A stretch of 58,093 nt of DNA from Spirochaetes bacterium ADurb.Bin218 (GCA_002069965.1 MWCI01000015.1:1-58093), one strand, 5' to 3'. Shown: positions 19,960 to 29,590, counted from the first letter of the stretch. The notes: generated by a model not told the origin, from the sequence alone. Numbers and translations: made by a program.

Positions 19960-20537
19960 TTTCTTTGTTTTACACTGTATTCCCATAGCTCTACTAATTT
20001 TTCAAATTCTCGATTTCGAGGCCTATCTTTATAGGCCTCATTTCGTCTTTTAATCAGGTAGCGAACTGTGGAATCTTCAAGTAGAAAGTTTTCCCCAAGA
20101 GAGTTAAGCTTGCGTATTATATAATTAAGATTGTATGTTGTAAAGTTGCCAAGTATTTCTGTTGATGCAACTGTAGGCTCATATTTATGGAGAAGCTCTG
20201 TCAGGTAGAGTGCATTTCTCCATGCCTCATTTATTCCAGAAAGGCCACTTTTAAAATGCATGCTTAGTTTTTCGTATAGCTCCATGTTTTTATAATAGGA
20301 TTCATATATACTGCGTATATATTGAGGAAAGTTATTTTGTACCTCCATGAGATCTATTGGCTCATTTATTGATTTAAAAAAATCAAAGATCTCCTTACTC
20401 TTTTCGTTATGGGGTTCTACATCTATTAGCTCAATTTTAAGATCTTTAATTATTGTTCTGACAATCCCCGCTTTTTTCAGATAAATTTCAATTTCAACAG
20501 GTTCAACATAGTAGTTAATGTCATCTTTAGATTTCAT
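19956..20537 (-). CDS. Hypothetical protein, 193 aa
   Basis: A soluble, helical, charged protein with no signal peptide or membrane segment; I do not recognise a family. It starts with a beta-rich stretch (NYYVEPVEIEIYLKKAGIVRTIIKDLKIELIDVEP) and continues as helices (LMEVQNNFPQYIRSIYESYYKNMELYEKLSMHFKSGLSGINEAWRNALYLTELLHKYEP). It starts three bases after the 791-aa LysM/TM protein gene, so the two are one transcription unit and probably act together. Confidence 0.8.
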   Translation of the reverse strand: MKSKDDINYYVEPVEIEIYLKKAGIVRTIIKDLKIELIDVEPHNEKSKEIFDFFKSINEPIDLMEVQNNFPQYIRSIYESYYKNMELYEKLSMHFKSGLSGINEAWRNALYLTELLHKYEPTVASTEILGNFTTYNLNYIIRKLNSLGENFLLEDSTVRYLIKRRNEAYKDRPRNREFEKLVELWEYSVKQRN

Positions 20538-20540
20538 AAT

Positions 20541-22916
20541 TTATTTATTAGATCTTAATTTTTCAATGATCTTTTTTTGAAAAGATGTATATGAATATTT
20601 TTCTGCCTCTGTAATTAAGGCCTTAGCCTTTTCAGTGCCCGCAGGGGTTTTTTCAATTTCTTCGATTATCTTGAAAAAATCAGCATTCATCTTTTCAAGT
20701 TTTGCATGGGATAGATCCCATAGTGTATCCCCCTTTTGCACAATAACCTTTTCTCCATCAAGCATGATGAATACATTTGATGGGTATATCCAGTTTGGAT
20801 TTTTTGTCTTTATAGTTGACATGGAAAGACTGGAATAGCCATTTTTTATGGCAACATCATTGGCATATCTAAATATATCATAATCTGTAATTGTTGCATT
20901 ATGTTTTTTCAAAAGATCTTTTTCTTCCTCTGTGACGCGTTTCACTGTGAGCACTATGTTTTCGTTTTTTGTTTCTTTAATATCACTGCTGCTTAAAATA
21001 TTATTAAACTTTGGTTTGTAAGTTAACAATTTGAAAATGACAAAGGCAATTATAATGAGTATTAAAATAATAAATGCCAGGGTTTTAAAGCTTTTGCTCT
21101 CTCCATCCTTAGATTGGCTAAGAGAGGATTTTTCGTCTTTTTTTCTAACTCTTACTCTTTTACCTTTTATAGAATTGTCCTCATCAAAGATTTCTATATT
21201 ATAGACCTCTTTTCGATCTTTTATAGCCTTTTCCAGTAGCTTAAGCTCTTTTTTCATAGTCCCGTATGATGATAGTTCCTGTTTATCCTCATAGAATAGA
21301 GCTATGAGCTTCATCAGCCTTTCTCTATCTGCAAGAATTCTATTAGCTAATGTTTTTTGTTCTTTGTTTAAAAGGGTTTTTTGTAGGCTTTCAGTGTTAT
21401 AATAATCTATGAATATCTCTGATGCAGAAGAGTTATTTTTTCTGATGATCTCATAGGCTGAATTATTTATAAACGATAGCTCCACATAAAGGTTTTGATC
21501 TAATTTATTGAATAATCTATCAACGGAGATGTAGTTTTCCTGTATGATAGACTTTAATACTCCATAGAGTTTTCTATCTTTTGTGCTATCTGCTTTCATT
21601 TTAAGAAGGGATATATAATTTATTTTTGAGATTGGGTCTAAATTGTTGATTTCTGACTCAAAGGATTTTTTAATTTCATCACCATTATTGTTTTTTAATA
21701 ATTCCAATAATTCCTCTTTGAGATCAACGGAATTCAGTAATTCAGTTTCAGATGAATAGCTCTTAAATTCATATTGAATTCCGTCATGGAGTATAATAAA
21801 TCCTGAATTTATAATTTTTTTTATGTTTGGGTTACCATCATTTAAAATAATGATAGGTTTTTGTACTGATTTAAAAAGAAGAGCTGACTGCTCGTATGCT
21901 GTATAGGATATAATTACTCCATCTGATTGTTCTTTTAAAATATTTTTAATCCTTGAAGGAGATTTTAAAAAATGAATAATTAGTTCTCTTTCAGAGTTAT
22001 CGCTTTTGAAACTCAGGGCAATATTGGGTGTTCCGTTATATGATGATATTGTGATGCCCTCTCCTGTTTTGTAATTCATGTCAGTAAATTTTTGATATTG
22101 AACAGTTGCGTTTTTGAAAAGCCTTTTTATCAATTCAATCTTTTCTTCATCAGTGGAAAAGAGCCGAATTTTGCCGCTTCGTTCGTTTTTAAATTTTAGC
22201 AGAGGGGATAGCTGCAATATATTTTGCATTGGTAGGAGGATTTCCCTGATTTTTGCTGGATCTATTTCCAGATTTGATAGGTAGTGAAAACAATCTCTTG
22301 GAAACTGAAAGGCTGTAAAGTATCCCTTTGAGTAAAATAAAGGATTTTTATCTGTTACTACAATCCCCTTTCCATTGTATCGTTGCGAGTTTTTATTATT
22401 TTGTGATATTTTTTCCATTATGGAGGCAATATTTAGATTGTTTTCATAAATGTTTTTTAAATCAAAAATGTCTGCTCCCTGGTGCAGTATTTTTACATTC
22501 CCATCATTATAAAATACTCCTATGAACTGATGTTTGTCCGATAGATTTTTTTTATCCGAAAGCTCTGGTATATCTTTCTCTACATTCACAAGGGAAACAT
22601 TTGTCAAATCAAGACCAAAATTTCTTTGATATTCTACAAATCTTTTCAGGACCGATTCACTGCCAATATATCTGTTTGAAGAGACTTCCCGAATATTGAT
22701 GTTGAATTGCTCCACAGCAGGATTCCCAAGAATCTTCTCTGTAATGATGATATTTTCTATGAGGGGAATTATTTCCACAGGGAGATCTTCCCATGTACCG
22801 AGGCGTATGAATGGTTTGTCATCATCAAGAGAGCTTCCTGTAAAGATGATAAAGCATTCTGTGTCAACTATGAAGAGTCTATCTTTATCGTTTTTTATGA
22901 TATCGCTTAAATTCAT
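20541..22916 (-). CDS. Large membrane protein with C-terminal LysM-like motif, 791 aa
   Basis: Residues 1-620 are soluble, rich in Lys, Asn, Ile and Asp, with no recognised family; the start has no signal peptide, so this part is probably cytoplasmic. A basic stretch (KGKRVRVRKKDEKSS) precedes a single transmembrane helix near residue 635 (FIILILIIIAFVIFKLL). The C-terminal 140 residues would then be periplasmic. They contain a LysM-like opening (VIVQKGDTLWDLSHAKLEKMN), which could touch peptidoglycan. A protein bridging the cytoplasm, membrane and cell wall fits a transduction or scaffold role, but this is inference. It is transcribed from a strong promoter in the divergent gap at 22.9 kb. 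Confidence 0.82.
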   Translation of the reverse strand: MNLSDIIKNDKDRLFIVDTECFIIFTGSSLDDDKPFIRLGTWEDLPVEIIPLIENIIITEKILGNPAVEQFNINIREVSSNRYIGSESVLKRFVEYQRNFGLDLTNVSLVNVEKDIPELSDKKNLSDKHQFIGVFYNDGNVKILHQGADIFDLKNIYENNLNIASIMEKISQNNKNSQRYNGKGIVVTDKNPLFYSKGYFTAFQFPRDCFHYLSNLEIDPAKIREILLPMQNILQLSPLLKFKNERSGKIRLFSTDEEKIELIKRLFKNATVQYQKFTDMNYKTGEGITISSYNGTPNIALSFKSDNSERELIIHFLKSPSRIKNILKEQSDGVIISYTAYEQSALLFKSVQKPIIILNDGNPNIKKIINSGFIILHDGIQYEFKSYSSETELLNSVDLKEELLELLKNNNGDEIKKSFESEINNLDPISKINYISLLKMKADSTKDRKLYGVLKSIIQENYISVDRLFNKLDQNLYVELSFINNSAYEIIRKNNSSASEIFIDYYNTESLQKTLLNKEQKTLANRILADRERLMKLIALFYEDKQELSSYGTMKKELKLLEKAIKDRKEVYNIEIFDEDNSIKGKRVRVRKKDEKSSLSQSKDGESKSFKTLAFIILILIIIAFVIFKLLTYKPKFNNILSSSDIKETKNENIVLTVKRVTEEEKDLLKKHNATITDYDIFRYANDVAIKNGYSSLSMSTIKTKNPNWIYPSNVFIMLDGEKVIVQKGDTLWDLSHAKLEKMNADFFKIIEEIEKTPAGTEKAKALITEAEKYSYTSFQKKIIEKLRSNK

Positions 22917-22966
22917 CTTCAGTCCTTTTTGTCTTGAGTTTTTTGAGAGAGTGAAATTTGTGTCAT

Positions 22967-22994
22967 ATTATACAATCTTCATAAAATGGTGCAA
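22967..22994 (-). promoter_or_regulatory. Promoter of the 791-aa protein operon
   Basis: On the minus strand TTGCAC (22989-22994), a 16-base spacer and a consensus TATAAT (22967-22972), 50 bases before the start codon. It is one half of a divergent promoter region. Confidence 0.62.
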
Positions 22995-23070
22995 TTAAAA
23001 TTTTTTATATACCTATTCTCCTAAGAAATTCCTTAATAAAGAGAGGGATTATTTTTGATAAATAAAAGGT

Positions 23071-23099
23071 TTGATAAACTTTTAAATTATTTCGATAAT
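23071..23099 (+). promoter_or_regulatory. Promoter of the BNR/FnIII membrane protein gene
   Basis: TTGATA (23071-23076), a 17-base spacer and GATAAT (23094-23099), 35 bases before the start codon; divergent from the minus-strand promoter at 22967-22994. Confidence 0.5.
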
Positions 23100-23134
23100 T
23101 AAATTATGAAGCAAATTATTACCAATAGTGAGCT

Positions 23135-25498
23135 ATGAAAAACCTGAGTAGGCTAATATCGTCACTGAGCAGAAGAATCAAAAAAATCATAATAGTGATT
23201 TTAGGGTTGCTTCTATCTTTTATATTTATAATTGGAATTGTAATATTTTTTTCCAGTGATCAGGCTTTAACTGATCCAATAGGATGGGAAAATTCAAAGA
23301 TAATCTCTGATATAAAAGGCTCTTACTCTGCTCCATCTGCTGATGCAAGAGGCAATCTTGTTGCAGTGGTTTATGAAGGTGAAAAGGGAGGCAAAAAATA
23401 TATTTTTATTTCTCTATCTTTTGATGGAGGCAATTCTTTTATTCAGCAGACAATATGTGATCTCACCAGCTCAATAGAATCATCCCCTAAGGTTGCTATC
23501 TCAAGAAAAGGGGAGATTTGTGTTGTGTGGAATGTTTTGTCAGATGAAAACGCCGAAGGGGTCATATTCTCCTCAAAGTCTCTGGATCTGGGAGGGACAT
23601 GGACAAAGCCTATTGCAGTGGATACAGGACTTAAAAGTTCGCTATTGCCTTTTATAAGGTTTGATGAGCTTGATAGGCTTCATCTATTTTTTATGGCCTA
23701 TTCGGAAAATCTATTTACAATATTTCATTCAATCAGAGATGGCGATGTCTTTTTAAGGCCAGAGTCTGTGGCATCATTTAAGTCAAAGGTCAGGGGTTCC
23801 TTTTTCCCTGATGTGAAATTCTATAAGAATAATGCTATTTTGATATGCCAGGTTAAGGAAGAGGATTATTCAGATAGCCTTTATATGGTGAAATCAGAAA
23901 ATTATGGCAAAAGTTGGGAAGATCCCGAAAAGATTCCCTCTGGAAATGGGAGTAGCCAGTTTCCATCTATTGAGATATTTGATGATATTATTTTTCTTGT
24001 TTATGTAAATAACTCTGAAAAAAACTGGGCTGTAAAGCTTCTGAGAGGTTATAACCTTGGTAAGAGATGGGATGAGGTTCCATTGAAGGTGTCACAGACA
24101 AATGCAAACTGTTATTCCCCAACAATCACCTCAGGTGTGGAGAATGATCTTTTAATAGCCTGGCATGATCTCCGCGAAAAATCGCCTCAAATCTTTTACA
24201 GAAAATATGATACGAAAAACAGAGAGTTTTTTGAAGAGAGAAAGTTTTCTATAAAAAATAAATCAGGAAGAAATCCATTTTTAATTTCTTCCGGGAAAAG
24301 GCCCTTAATATTCTGGAATGAGGGGAATTATGTGGCTGCAAACTCAGCGGATATTCAAGTTGATCCCCCTGAGGTTTATTCAACAACTCATAAAGAAGAT
24401 TCATGGAGCAGAGAGACTGCAGCAAATATTTACTGGAAAAAACCTTCAGATCCCTCTGGTATTGCAGGATATGCTACCTTAATAGACAGAAATCCAGAGA
24501 CAAATCCTTCCATTCAAAACTTGCGCTATGATGTCACAAGCACCTTGGTCACAGGACTTGATGATGGAGTTACATATTTTCATATAAGGGCAATTGATGG
24601 TGCAGGTAATATGAGCAGAACTGTCCACTATAAGTTGATGGTGAGCTCAAATCCTCTTTCTATTCCTGTTGTCATTTCTTCAACTCATCCAGAAAATGTG
24701 AATTCCACTGCCAAGGATGCAGTGTTTCGTTGGGCTGTAAATGACACAAGACGACTCAAGGGCTTTGTCTATAGCTTGTCTAAGGATAGTCCTGTAAAGC
24801 CCTCTTCATTTATAAATGATTTTGAGATTGAGTTCAAAGATTTGCAGGAGGGCATTTACTTTTTTAATATTGCCTCTATAAGCAAAACCAATCAGATCAG
24901 CAGGGTTACTACCTATTCATTTATGGTCGGCAGAGATATTAAAACTGATCAGGAATACCTCAAGAATATTGCGAACATAGATCTTGATAGTGAAATAAAG
25001 ACAAAGAGACCTTCTGTGTTTTTTATTCCAACGGTGGATATACTTGTCCCCTTTGATTTTGCTTCTATAATAGCTAAATCTTCAGTGAAATGTATATTAA
25101 GGCCAAAAAATATTCCCTCGCAAAATGTTGATGGATATTCTGTCACCTTAGGAAGGGTAAAAATAGTCCCTGCGGAAAAGGTAAATCATAAAGGAGATCT
25201 AATTGAGCTATCAGGTTTAAGCAATGGGGATTTTACCATTGGCGTAAAGTGCAGATATTTTACAATTTCAGGGGGAGTAAAAAAATATCGATGGAGTGAG
25301 GCTGCCTATAAAAGTTTTTCTGTGATATTGCCTGCAGAAACCTCTCCTTATGATGGGTTGTATTTTGCTTTGAAAAAACGACTTCTGCAGTATCCTGTAG
25401 CTATTGCCTCTGTTTTTATGGTGGCATGTTTTTCTGCAATGTATAGAAAATTTTTCACCAGGCTGGATTTCTGGGTAAAGAAGCTTTTTTATAGATGA
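23135..25498 (+). CDS. Membrane-anchored protein with BNR/Asp-box repeats and fibronectin-III-like domain, 787 aa
   Basis: Residues about 17-41 are an N-terminal anchor (IKKIIIVILGLLLSFIFIIGIVIFFSS). The next 370 residues read as a sialidase-type beta-propeller with Asp-box-like repeats (SLSFDGGNSF, SKSLDLGGTWTKPI, VKSENYGKSWEDPE) and strand patterns such as ILICQVK and DLLIAWHD. From about residue 410 a fibronectin-III-like domain follows (DPSGIAGYATLIDRNPETN … LDDGVTYFHIRAIDGAGNMS), then a second similar beta domain. A final hydrophobic helix lies near residue 762 (YPVAIASVFMVACFSAMY). No sialidase catalytic Arg triad is evident, so it more likely binds surface glycans or proteins than cleaves them. 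Confidence 0.82.
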   Translation: MKNLSRLISSLSRRIKKIIIVILGLLLSFIFIIGIVIFFSSDQALTDPIGWENSKIISDIKGSYSAPSADARGNLVAVVYEGEKGGKKYIFISLSFDGGNSFIQQTICDLTSSIESSPKVAISRKGEICVVWNVLSDENAEGVIFSSKSLDLGGTWTKPIAVDTGLKSSLLPFIRFDELDRLHLFFMAYSENLFTIFHSIRDGDVFLRPESVASFKSKVRGSFFPDVKFYKNNAILICQVKEEDYSDSLYMVKSENYGKSWEDPEKIPSGNGSSQFPSIEIFDDIIFLVYVNNSEKNWAVKLLRGYNLGKRWDEVPLKVSQTNANCYSPTITSGVENDLLIAWHDLREKSPQIFYRKYDTKNREFFEERKFSIKNKSGRNPFLISSGKRPLIFWNEGNYVAANSADIQVDPPEVYSTTHKEDSWSRETAANIYWKKPSDPSGIAGYATLIDRNPETNPSIQNLRYDVTSTLVTGLDDGVTYFHIRAIDGAGNMSRTVHYKLMVSSNPLSIPVVISSTHPENVNSTAKDAVFRWAVNDTRRLKGFVYSLSKDSPVKPSSFINDFEIEFKDLQEGIYFFNIASISKTNQISRVTTYSFMVGRDIKTDQEYLKNIANIDLDSEIKTKRPSVFFIPTVDILVPFDFASIIAKSSVKCILRPKNIPSQNVDGYSVTLGRVKIVPAEKVNHKGDLIELSGLSNGDFTIGVKCRYFTISGGVKKYRWSEAAYKSFSVILPAETSPYDGLYFALKKRLLQYPVAIASVFMVACFSAMYRKFFTRLDFWVKKLFYR

Positions 25499-25506
25499 TT
25501 TTGATG

Positions 25507-25578
25507 AGCGGGTGACCGGGCTCGAACCGGCGACGTTCAGCTTGGGAAGCTGACATTCTACCACTGAATTACACCCGC
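25507..25578 (-). tRNA. tRNA-Gly (anticodon CCC)
   Basis: The minus strand folds fully. The acceptor stem is GCGGGTG/CACCCGC. The D arm is ATTC-AGTGGTA-GAAT. The anticodon stem is TCAGC/GCTGA with loop TTCCCAA, giving anticodon CCC at loop positions 3-5. The T arm has the conserved TTCGAGC loop. The discriminator is U, and CCA is not encoded. It starts only 9 bases from the end of the convergent BNR-protein gene. Confidence 0.96.
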
Positions 25579-25601
25579 GTAAGAACTAAGCTGTGATACA
25601 A

Positions 25602-25629
25602 AGTATAAATATGGTATTGCTTTGATCAA
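25602..25629 (-). promoter_or_regulatory. Promoter of the tRNA-Gly gene
   Basis: On the minus strand TTGATC (25624-25629), a 16-base spacer and TATACT (25602-25607), about 24 bases before the mature 5' end of the tRNA. Confidence 0.55.
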
Positions 25630-25720
25630 TAAATTTTATTATCTTATACAAAAAAATTTTAGTTATTTTGTTAAACTTTTTTCTTTTGGGAAGTCTTAAA
25701 TTTAAAGAGAGCAAGTAGGG

Positions 25721-27691
25721 ATGAGTCTTTTTAGAAAATTATTAATTTTTGCAACTGCATTTTCTTTTTTTATAGTGCTGGGCTCTGGATATGTGTATAC
25801 ACAGAGTGTTGCAGAAATGGATAGGGAGGCTGAGGAGTACTTTAAGAAAAAGGACTTTTCTAAGGCTGTTGCTCTCTGGCTTAATATTCTGGACATAGAT
25901 CCAGATAATATTGATGTCCAGAAAAAAGTTGAGTTTCTCTATGAGATGAAGCAAAAAAAGGATCTTGAGCTTGAGAGGGCTAAATATAATTACAAGCTTG
26001 CCAAGAAGGAACTTGTCCAGAATATTTCAAAGAATTTATCAGATGATGAGGCTTTGAAAAACTTACTAACAAGTAAAAGTTATGCAGAGGTAGCCTTTTC
26101 AAGTTTTATTACTGCCTATAGAATTGACTCCCTTGATTCTGAGTTACAATTGCTCCGTGAGGATATGCAGCGCCTTGAGCAGGTTATTACCTCAGAGGAA
26201 AAACGTCTTAAGACAAGTATAGAACTGCGTGAAAAGATTTCTGGATTTGTGGCCCTTGCGAAAAAGGCTATGGAAGAGGAAAGATATAAAGATGCTCTTG
26301 AAAACTGGGAAGCTGTTTTAAAACTCTTTCCTGAGCACAGTGAGGCCATTGAGGGCAAGAGGCAAGCTCTACTTGCAATAGAAAACGTAATAAGATATGA
26401 AAATATTAAGAAATACATGGCCTCTGGGGTTGATCTATTTTCAAAGAATGAATTGAAGCTGGCGCGGCAGGACTTTATGAATGTTTTGCAGCTTGATCCT
26501 GAGAACTCAGCAGCTAAGGATTACATTGAAAAAATAGATGATAAATTGAATGAGCGCAAGCGCTATGAACAGAGATTAAAGGAGGCTGAAAATTTTTATC
26601 TTTCAGGTATTAAGAATCTGAAGGAGTCCAGGTTTGATGATGCTGTTGATGATTTTGAAAATGTCCTTACTCTTATTCCAGATTACAAGGATACAAAACA
26701 GCGTTTATCTTCTATTCCGGAAATGAAGAAGGAGTTCGAAAAGAGAGAAAGGGATAAAAAATTGCGTTTGATTGATGAGAGCTTCCAAAGTGGCCTTATT
26801 GCTCTTGCAGAGTCCAGATATCAGGATGCGATCTCTGCCTTTGAAAAGACTCTTACACTGGATCCACTAAATAAGTTAGCTCCTTTATATATACAGAGAG
26901 CAAAGGATGCTCAAAGGCTTGTAGAAGAAGAGATTGTGGATGAAAATTCATCTTATTTCGCCTTTGTTAATTCCCTTATTGAATCTGGTCGTAAACTCTA
27001 TGACTCTGGCAAATATAAAGAATCAAAGGAAAAATGGGAACAGATTTTACAACTCTTCCCTGCAAATAAAATTGCAAATGAATATAATTTTCGCTGCGAA
27101 TTGCAGCTAAAACCAGATCAGAGAGAGGTGATGCTTAATCGTTTAGTTTCTGATGGAGAGGAATTATTAAAAAAAAGGGATTATAGAGGGGCTTATAGAA
27201 AATTTCAGCTTGCAATGTCAATAGATCCATCTTATCCTGATATAAAAAATTTAGTTGCAAAGGCAGAAAAGGGTGAAAGATTTAGTGGAACAGCATCCCT
27301 CTCACCTGTAGATATAAATGAGATTGAACGGAGATTTAATTTAGGAATTGCATATTATAAAAAGGGCGGAGAAGAAAATATGAGAAAGGCTCTGGCTGAA
27401 CTCCGCTGGGTTGTATCAAAGGATCCTGATAATGTTAAAGCTGTGGTCAGTGTAAACAAGATTGAGGCTCAACTGAGGATTGGTTCATCAACAGAAAAGG
27501 CTGGGACAGCTAAACTTACACCTGAACAGGAAAAGCTGGTGAGGCAATATTATTATAGTGGGATTAATTACTATTCAAACAACGATTTTAAAAGAGCTAT
27601 AGCTGAGTGGAGAAAGGTTCTGGCTATAGATCCAAATCATGAAAAGGCTAAAAATAACATAAGGAAGTGTCTGGTCCTTTTAGGTAAATAG
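25721..27691 (+). CDS. Periplasmic tetratricopeptide-repeat protein, 656 aa
   Basis: An N-terminal signal/anchor (residues about 7-24, FATAFSFFIVLGSGYVYTQ) exports the protein. The rest is built of TPR units with the canonical W/L-G-Y-A-P pattern, for example EEYFKKKDFSKAVALWLNILDIDPDNID, KKAMEEERYKDALENWEAVLKLFPEHSEA, LFSKNELKLARQDFMNVLQLDPENSAA, LIALAESRYQDAISAFEKTLTLDPLNKLA and INYYSNNDFKRAIAEWRKVLAIDPNHEKA. I count roughly nine repeats, with coiled-coil helix around residues 140-165. It is probably a periplasmic scaffold. It lies two bases ahead of the PP2C phosphatase gene, whose extracytoplasmic sensor domain it could serve. Confidence 0.9.
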   Translation: MSLFRKLLIFATAFSFFIVLGSGYVYTQSVAEMDREAEEYFKKKDFSKAVALWLNILDIDPDNIDVQKKVEFLYEMKQKKDLELERAKYNYKLAKKELVQNISKNLSDDEALKNLLTSKSYAEVAFSSFITAYRIDSLDSELQLLREDMQRLEQVITSEEKRLKTSIELREKISGFVALAKKAMEEERYKDALENWEAVLKLFPEHSEAIEGKRQALLAIENVIRYENIKKYMASGVDLFSKNELKLARQDFMNVLQLDPENSAAKDYIEKIDDKLNERKRYEQRLKEAENFYLSGIKNLKESRFDDAVDDFENVLTLIPDYKDTKQRLSSIPEMKKEFEKRERDKKLRLIDESFQSGLIALAESRYQDAISAFEKTLTLDPLNKLAPLYIQRAKDAQRLVEEEIVDENSSYFAFVNSLIESGRKLYDSGKYKESKEKWEQILQLFPANKIANEYNFRCELQLKPDQREVMLNRLVSDGEELLKKRDYRGAYRKFQLAMSIDPSYPDIKNLVAKAEKGERFSGTASLSPVDINEIERRFNLGIAYYKKGGEENMRKALAELRWVVSKDPDNVKAVVSVNKIEAQLRIGSSTEKAGTAKLTPEQEKLVRQYYYSGINYYSNNDFKRAIAEWRKVLAIDPNHEKAKNNIRKCLVLLGK

Positions 27692-27693
27692 AT

Positions 27694-29265
27694 ATGGCTG
27701 ATAACAGAGAAGAAAAATTTAGTGAAAACCTCCTGAAGCCAAAGAAAAAAATACGCTTTGGTATTACATTAAAGTTTTCACTGGCAATAATTGTGCTTGT
27801 ATGTGCTATTATACTTACAATTGCGCTTTTTATTGTTTATAGAGAGAGTGCAATTTTAAGAGAGCAGATCTTTAATTTTGTAAACAGAGAGGTTGTCCAT
27901 CTTAGCAATACCACCCAGCAGCTCATAGGATATGATGATTTAACTTTATCAGATGCTGTTGATGAGCTTAAGAAGATCAATTTTTTTAGGTATGTTTATG
28001 TTTTGAACAATAAAAATGAGGTTGTATTTGGCTTTAATAGAATAGGTGGTGATTACAAAGAGATTCCTCTTCGTGAATTGCTTAATGATGGTGTTGCCCG
28101 CAATCTGGATTCCAGAACTATTCCTGATTCAATCGATATTGTCTCTTTTAAGGATAAAGAAAGCAATTCTGAGATATTTGATTTTTCAAAGATTGTTTAT
28201 AGCCGCAAAGATGGCAAAACAAAGGTTGGTGTTGTCATAATAGGGATGGGTGATGATATAATTCGTCAGGAAATAGATAAGATCAAGCGCTATATAATTT
28301 ATATATTCTTTATATTTCTGGCAGTGGCTGTTCTTGGTGCTATAATTTTATCTGCAATAATAATTCGACCAATAAAAAAGCTCAGTCAGGGTGCATCTAT
28401 AATAGGTAAGGGAAATCTTGATTACAGAATTGAGATACAAACCTCAGATGAACTCGGTCAGCTTGCCGAAGAATTTAATTTGATGACAGAGATGATTAAA
28501 GAGGCCAAGGAAAAGGAAATTGAAACAAGGATTATGAATGAGCAGCTTGAAATAGCCCGGGATATTCAGGAGGGATTAAATCCCATGGGATTTTATAATA
28601 AAGGAGGAATTCAAATTAAGGGCTATACAAAGGCTGCAAAAGGAGTGGGGGGGGACTATTTTGACTATATTGATATTGATGAGAATCGTGTTGGTGTCTT
28701 GATTAGTGATGTTTCTGGTAAAGGTGTTCCAGCATCTCTTGTAATGGTGATGATTAGAACTGTTTTTACAACTTATATCAAGCGCAAGGATGTTGATTGC
28801 GCACGAGTCGTTCGCGCGATAAATGACTCCTTAAGCGCTGATTTTGCAATTGATAAATTTGCCACTTTATTTTTTATGATCTATGACAGAAGAACCGCAG
28901 AGCTTTCCTTTTCCAATGCAGGCCATGGTCCTCTTTTTTGTTATAGAGCCTCTCTTGGGGAATGCACAAGGACTTCCCTGGATGGTGTTCCAATAGGGAT
29001 TATGGAGGATGTTGAGTATAAACAGGCGAGGGTTAAGTTGAATCCTGGCGATATGGTTGTGCTTTACACTGATGGTATAACAGAAATGCGTAATCCTGAA
29101 AAAGAGGAATTTGGTCTTCAGAGAGTGAGAAAGCTCTTATTGGAAAATAATCATCTCAATGCAAATGATTTTGTTCTTTTGTTAGTTGATAGTGTAGAGA
29201 AATTTCGCGATAGCGCTCCTCCCCATGACGATATGACTCTGGTTTGTTTTAAAAGAGTAAGTTAA
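27694..29265 (+). CDS. Membrane-bound RsbU/SpoIIE-type PP2C serine phosphatase with HAMP domain
   Basis: A 523-aa sensor phosphatase. A cytoplasmic head precedes TM1 (residues about 27-50, SLAIIVLVCAIILTIALFIVY). An extracytoplasmic sensor domain spans about 50-200, and TM2 about 205-230 (IIYIFFIFLAVAVLGAIILSAIII). A HAMP linker follows (RPIKKLSQGASIIGKGNLDYRIEIQTSDELGQLAEEFNLM), then a C-terminal SpoIIE/PP2C domain with its metal-binding aspartates (GVGGDYFDYIDID, LISDVSGKGVPASL, FSNAGHGP, VLYTDGITEM, HDDMTLVCFK). Such enzymes dephosphorylate STAS anti-sigma antagonists; a STAS gene lies convergently one base downstream, making it the obvious candidate partner. Confidence 0.94.
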   Translation: MADNREEKFSENLLKPKKKIRFGITLKFSLAIIVLVCAIILTIALFIVYRESAILREQIFNFVNREVVHLSNTTQQLIGYDDLTLSDAVDELKKINFFRYVYVLNNKNEVVFGFNRIGGDYKEIPLRELLNDGVARNLDSRTIPDSIDIVSFKDKESNSEIFDFSKIVYSRKDGKTKVGVVIIGMGDDIIRQEIDKIKRYIIYIFFIFLAVAVLGAIILSAIIIRPIKKLSQGASIIGKGNLDYRIEIQTSDELGQLAEEFNLMTEMIKEAKEKEIETRIMNEQLEIARDIQEGLNPMGFYNKGGIQIKGYTKAAKGVGGDYFDYIDIDENRVGVLISDVSGKGVPASLVMVMIRTVFTTYIKRKDVDCARVVRAINDSLSADFAIDKFATLFFMIYDRRTAELSFSNAGHGPLFCYRASLGECTRTSLDGVPIGIMEDVEYKQARVKLNPGDMVVLYTDGITEMRNPEKEEFGLQRVRKLLLENNHLNANDFVLLLVDSVEKFRDSAPPHDDMTLVCFKRVS

Positions 29266-29266
29266 G

Positions 29267-29590
29267 CTATATCAATTCATTTTCTGATTCATAAATAGTA
29301 AAGAATTTATCAAGTGTTGCAAGCTTAAGGATATTTAACACATCATCGTGGATGTTCATAAGAGCAAATTTCCCATTGTGAGCTTTCATCTTTTTCATAC
29401 CAGCAACAAGAGCACCTATTCCGGAACTATCCATATAATTTACGTTTTTCATGTCTACTACAACGCTTTTATACTGACCATCTGTTACACTAAAGAGGGC
29501 CTTTTTTAGCTCACTAACATTATACAGATCAACCTCACCTGTAACGCTTATTATTTTGTGCTCTCCTAAGTCTTTGAATTCTATATTCAC
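29267..29590 (-). CDS. STAS-domain anti-sigma factor antagonist
   Basis: A 107-aa single STAS domain, full length for the SpoIIAA/RsbV family. The beta-alpha core is IEFKDLGEHKIISVTGEVDLYNVSELKKAL, and the phosphorylation motif is YMDSSGIGALVAGMKKM, in which the serine of D-S-S-G is the residue phosphorylated by an anti-sigma kinase. The start is GTG with a GGAGG site, and a TATAAT-type promoter lies just upstream. It faces the phosphatase gene tail-to-tail. The kinase and sigma factor completing the switch are not in this window. Confidence 0.94.
   Translation of the reverse strand: MNIEFKDLGEHKIISVTGEVDLYNVSELKKALFSVTDGQYKSVVVDMKNVNYMDSSGIGALVAGMKKMKAHNGKFALMNIHDDVLNILKLATLDKFFTIYESENELI

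Noticed and set aside
25268-25564. A 98-codon minus-strand frame overlapping the tRNA
   Set aside because: It lies antisense to the BNR-protein gene and through the tRNA-Gly; its N-terminus is simply the translated tRNA.
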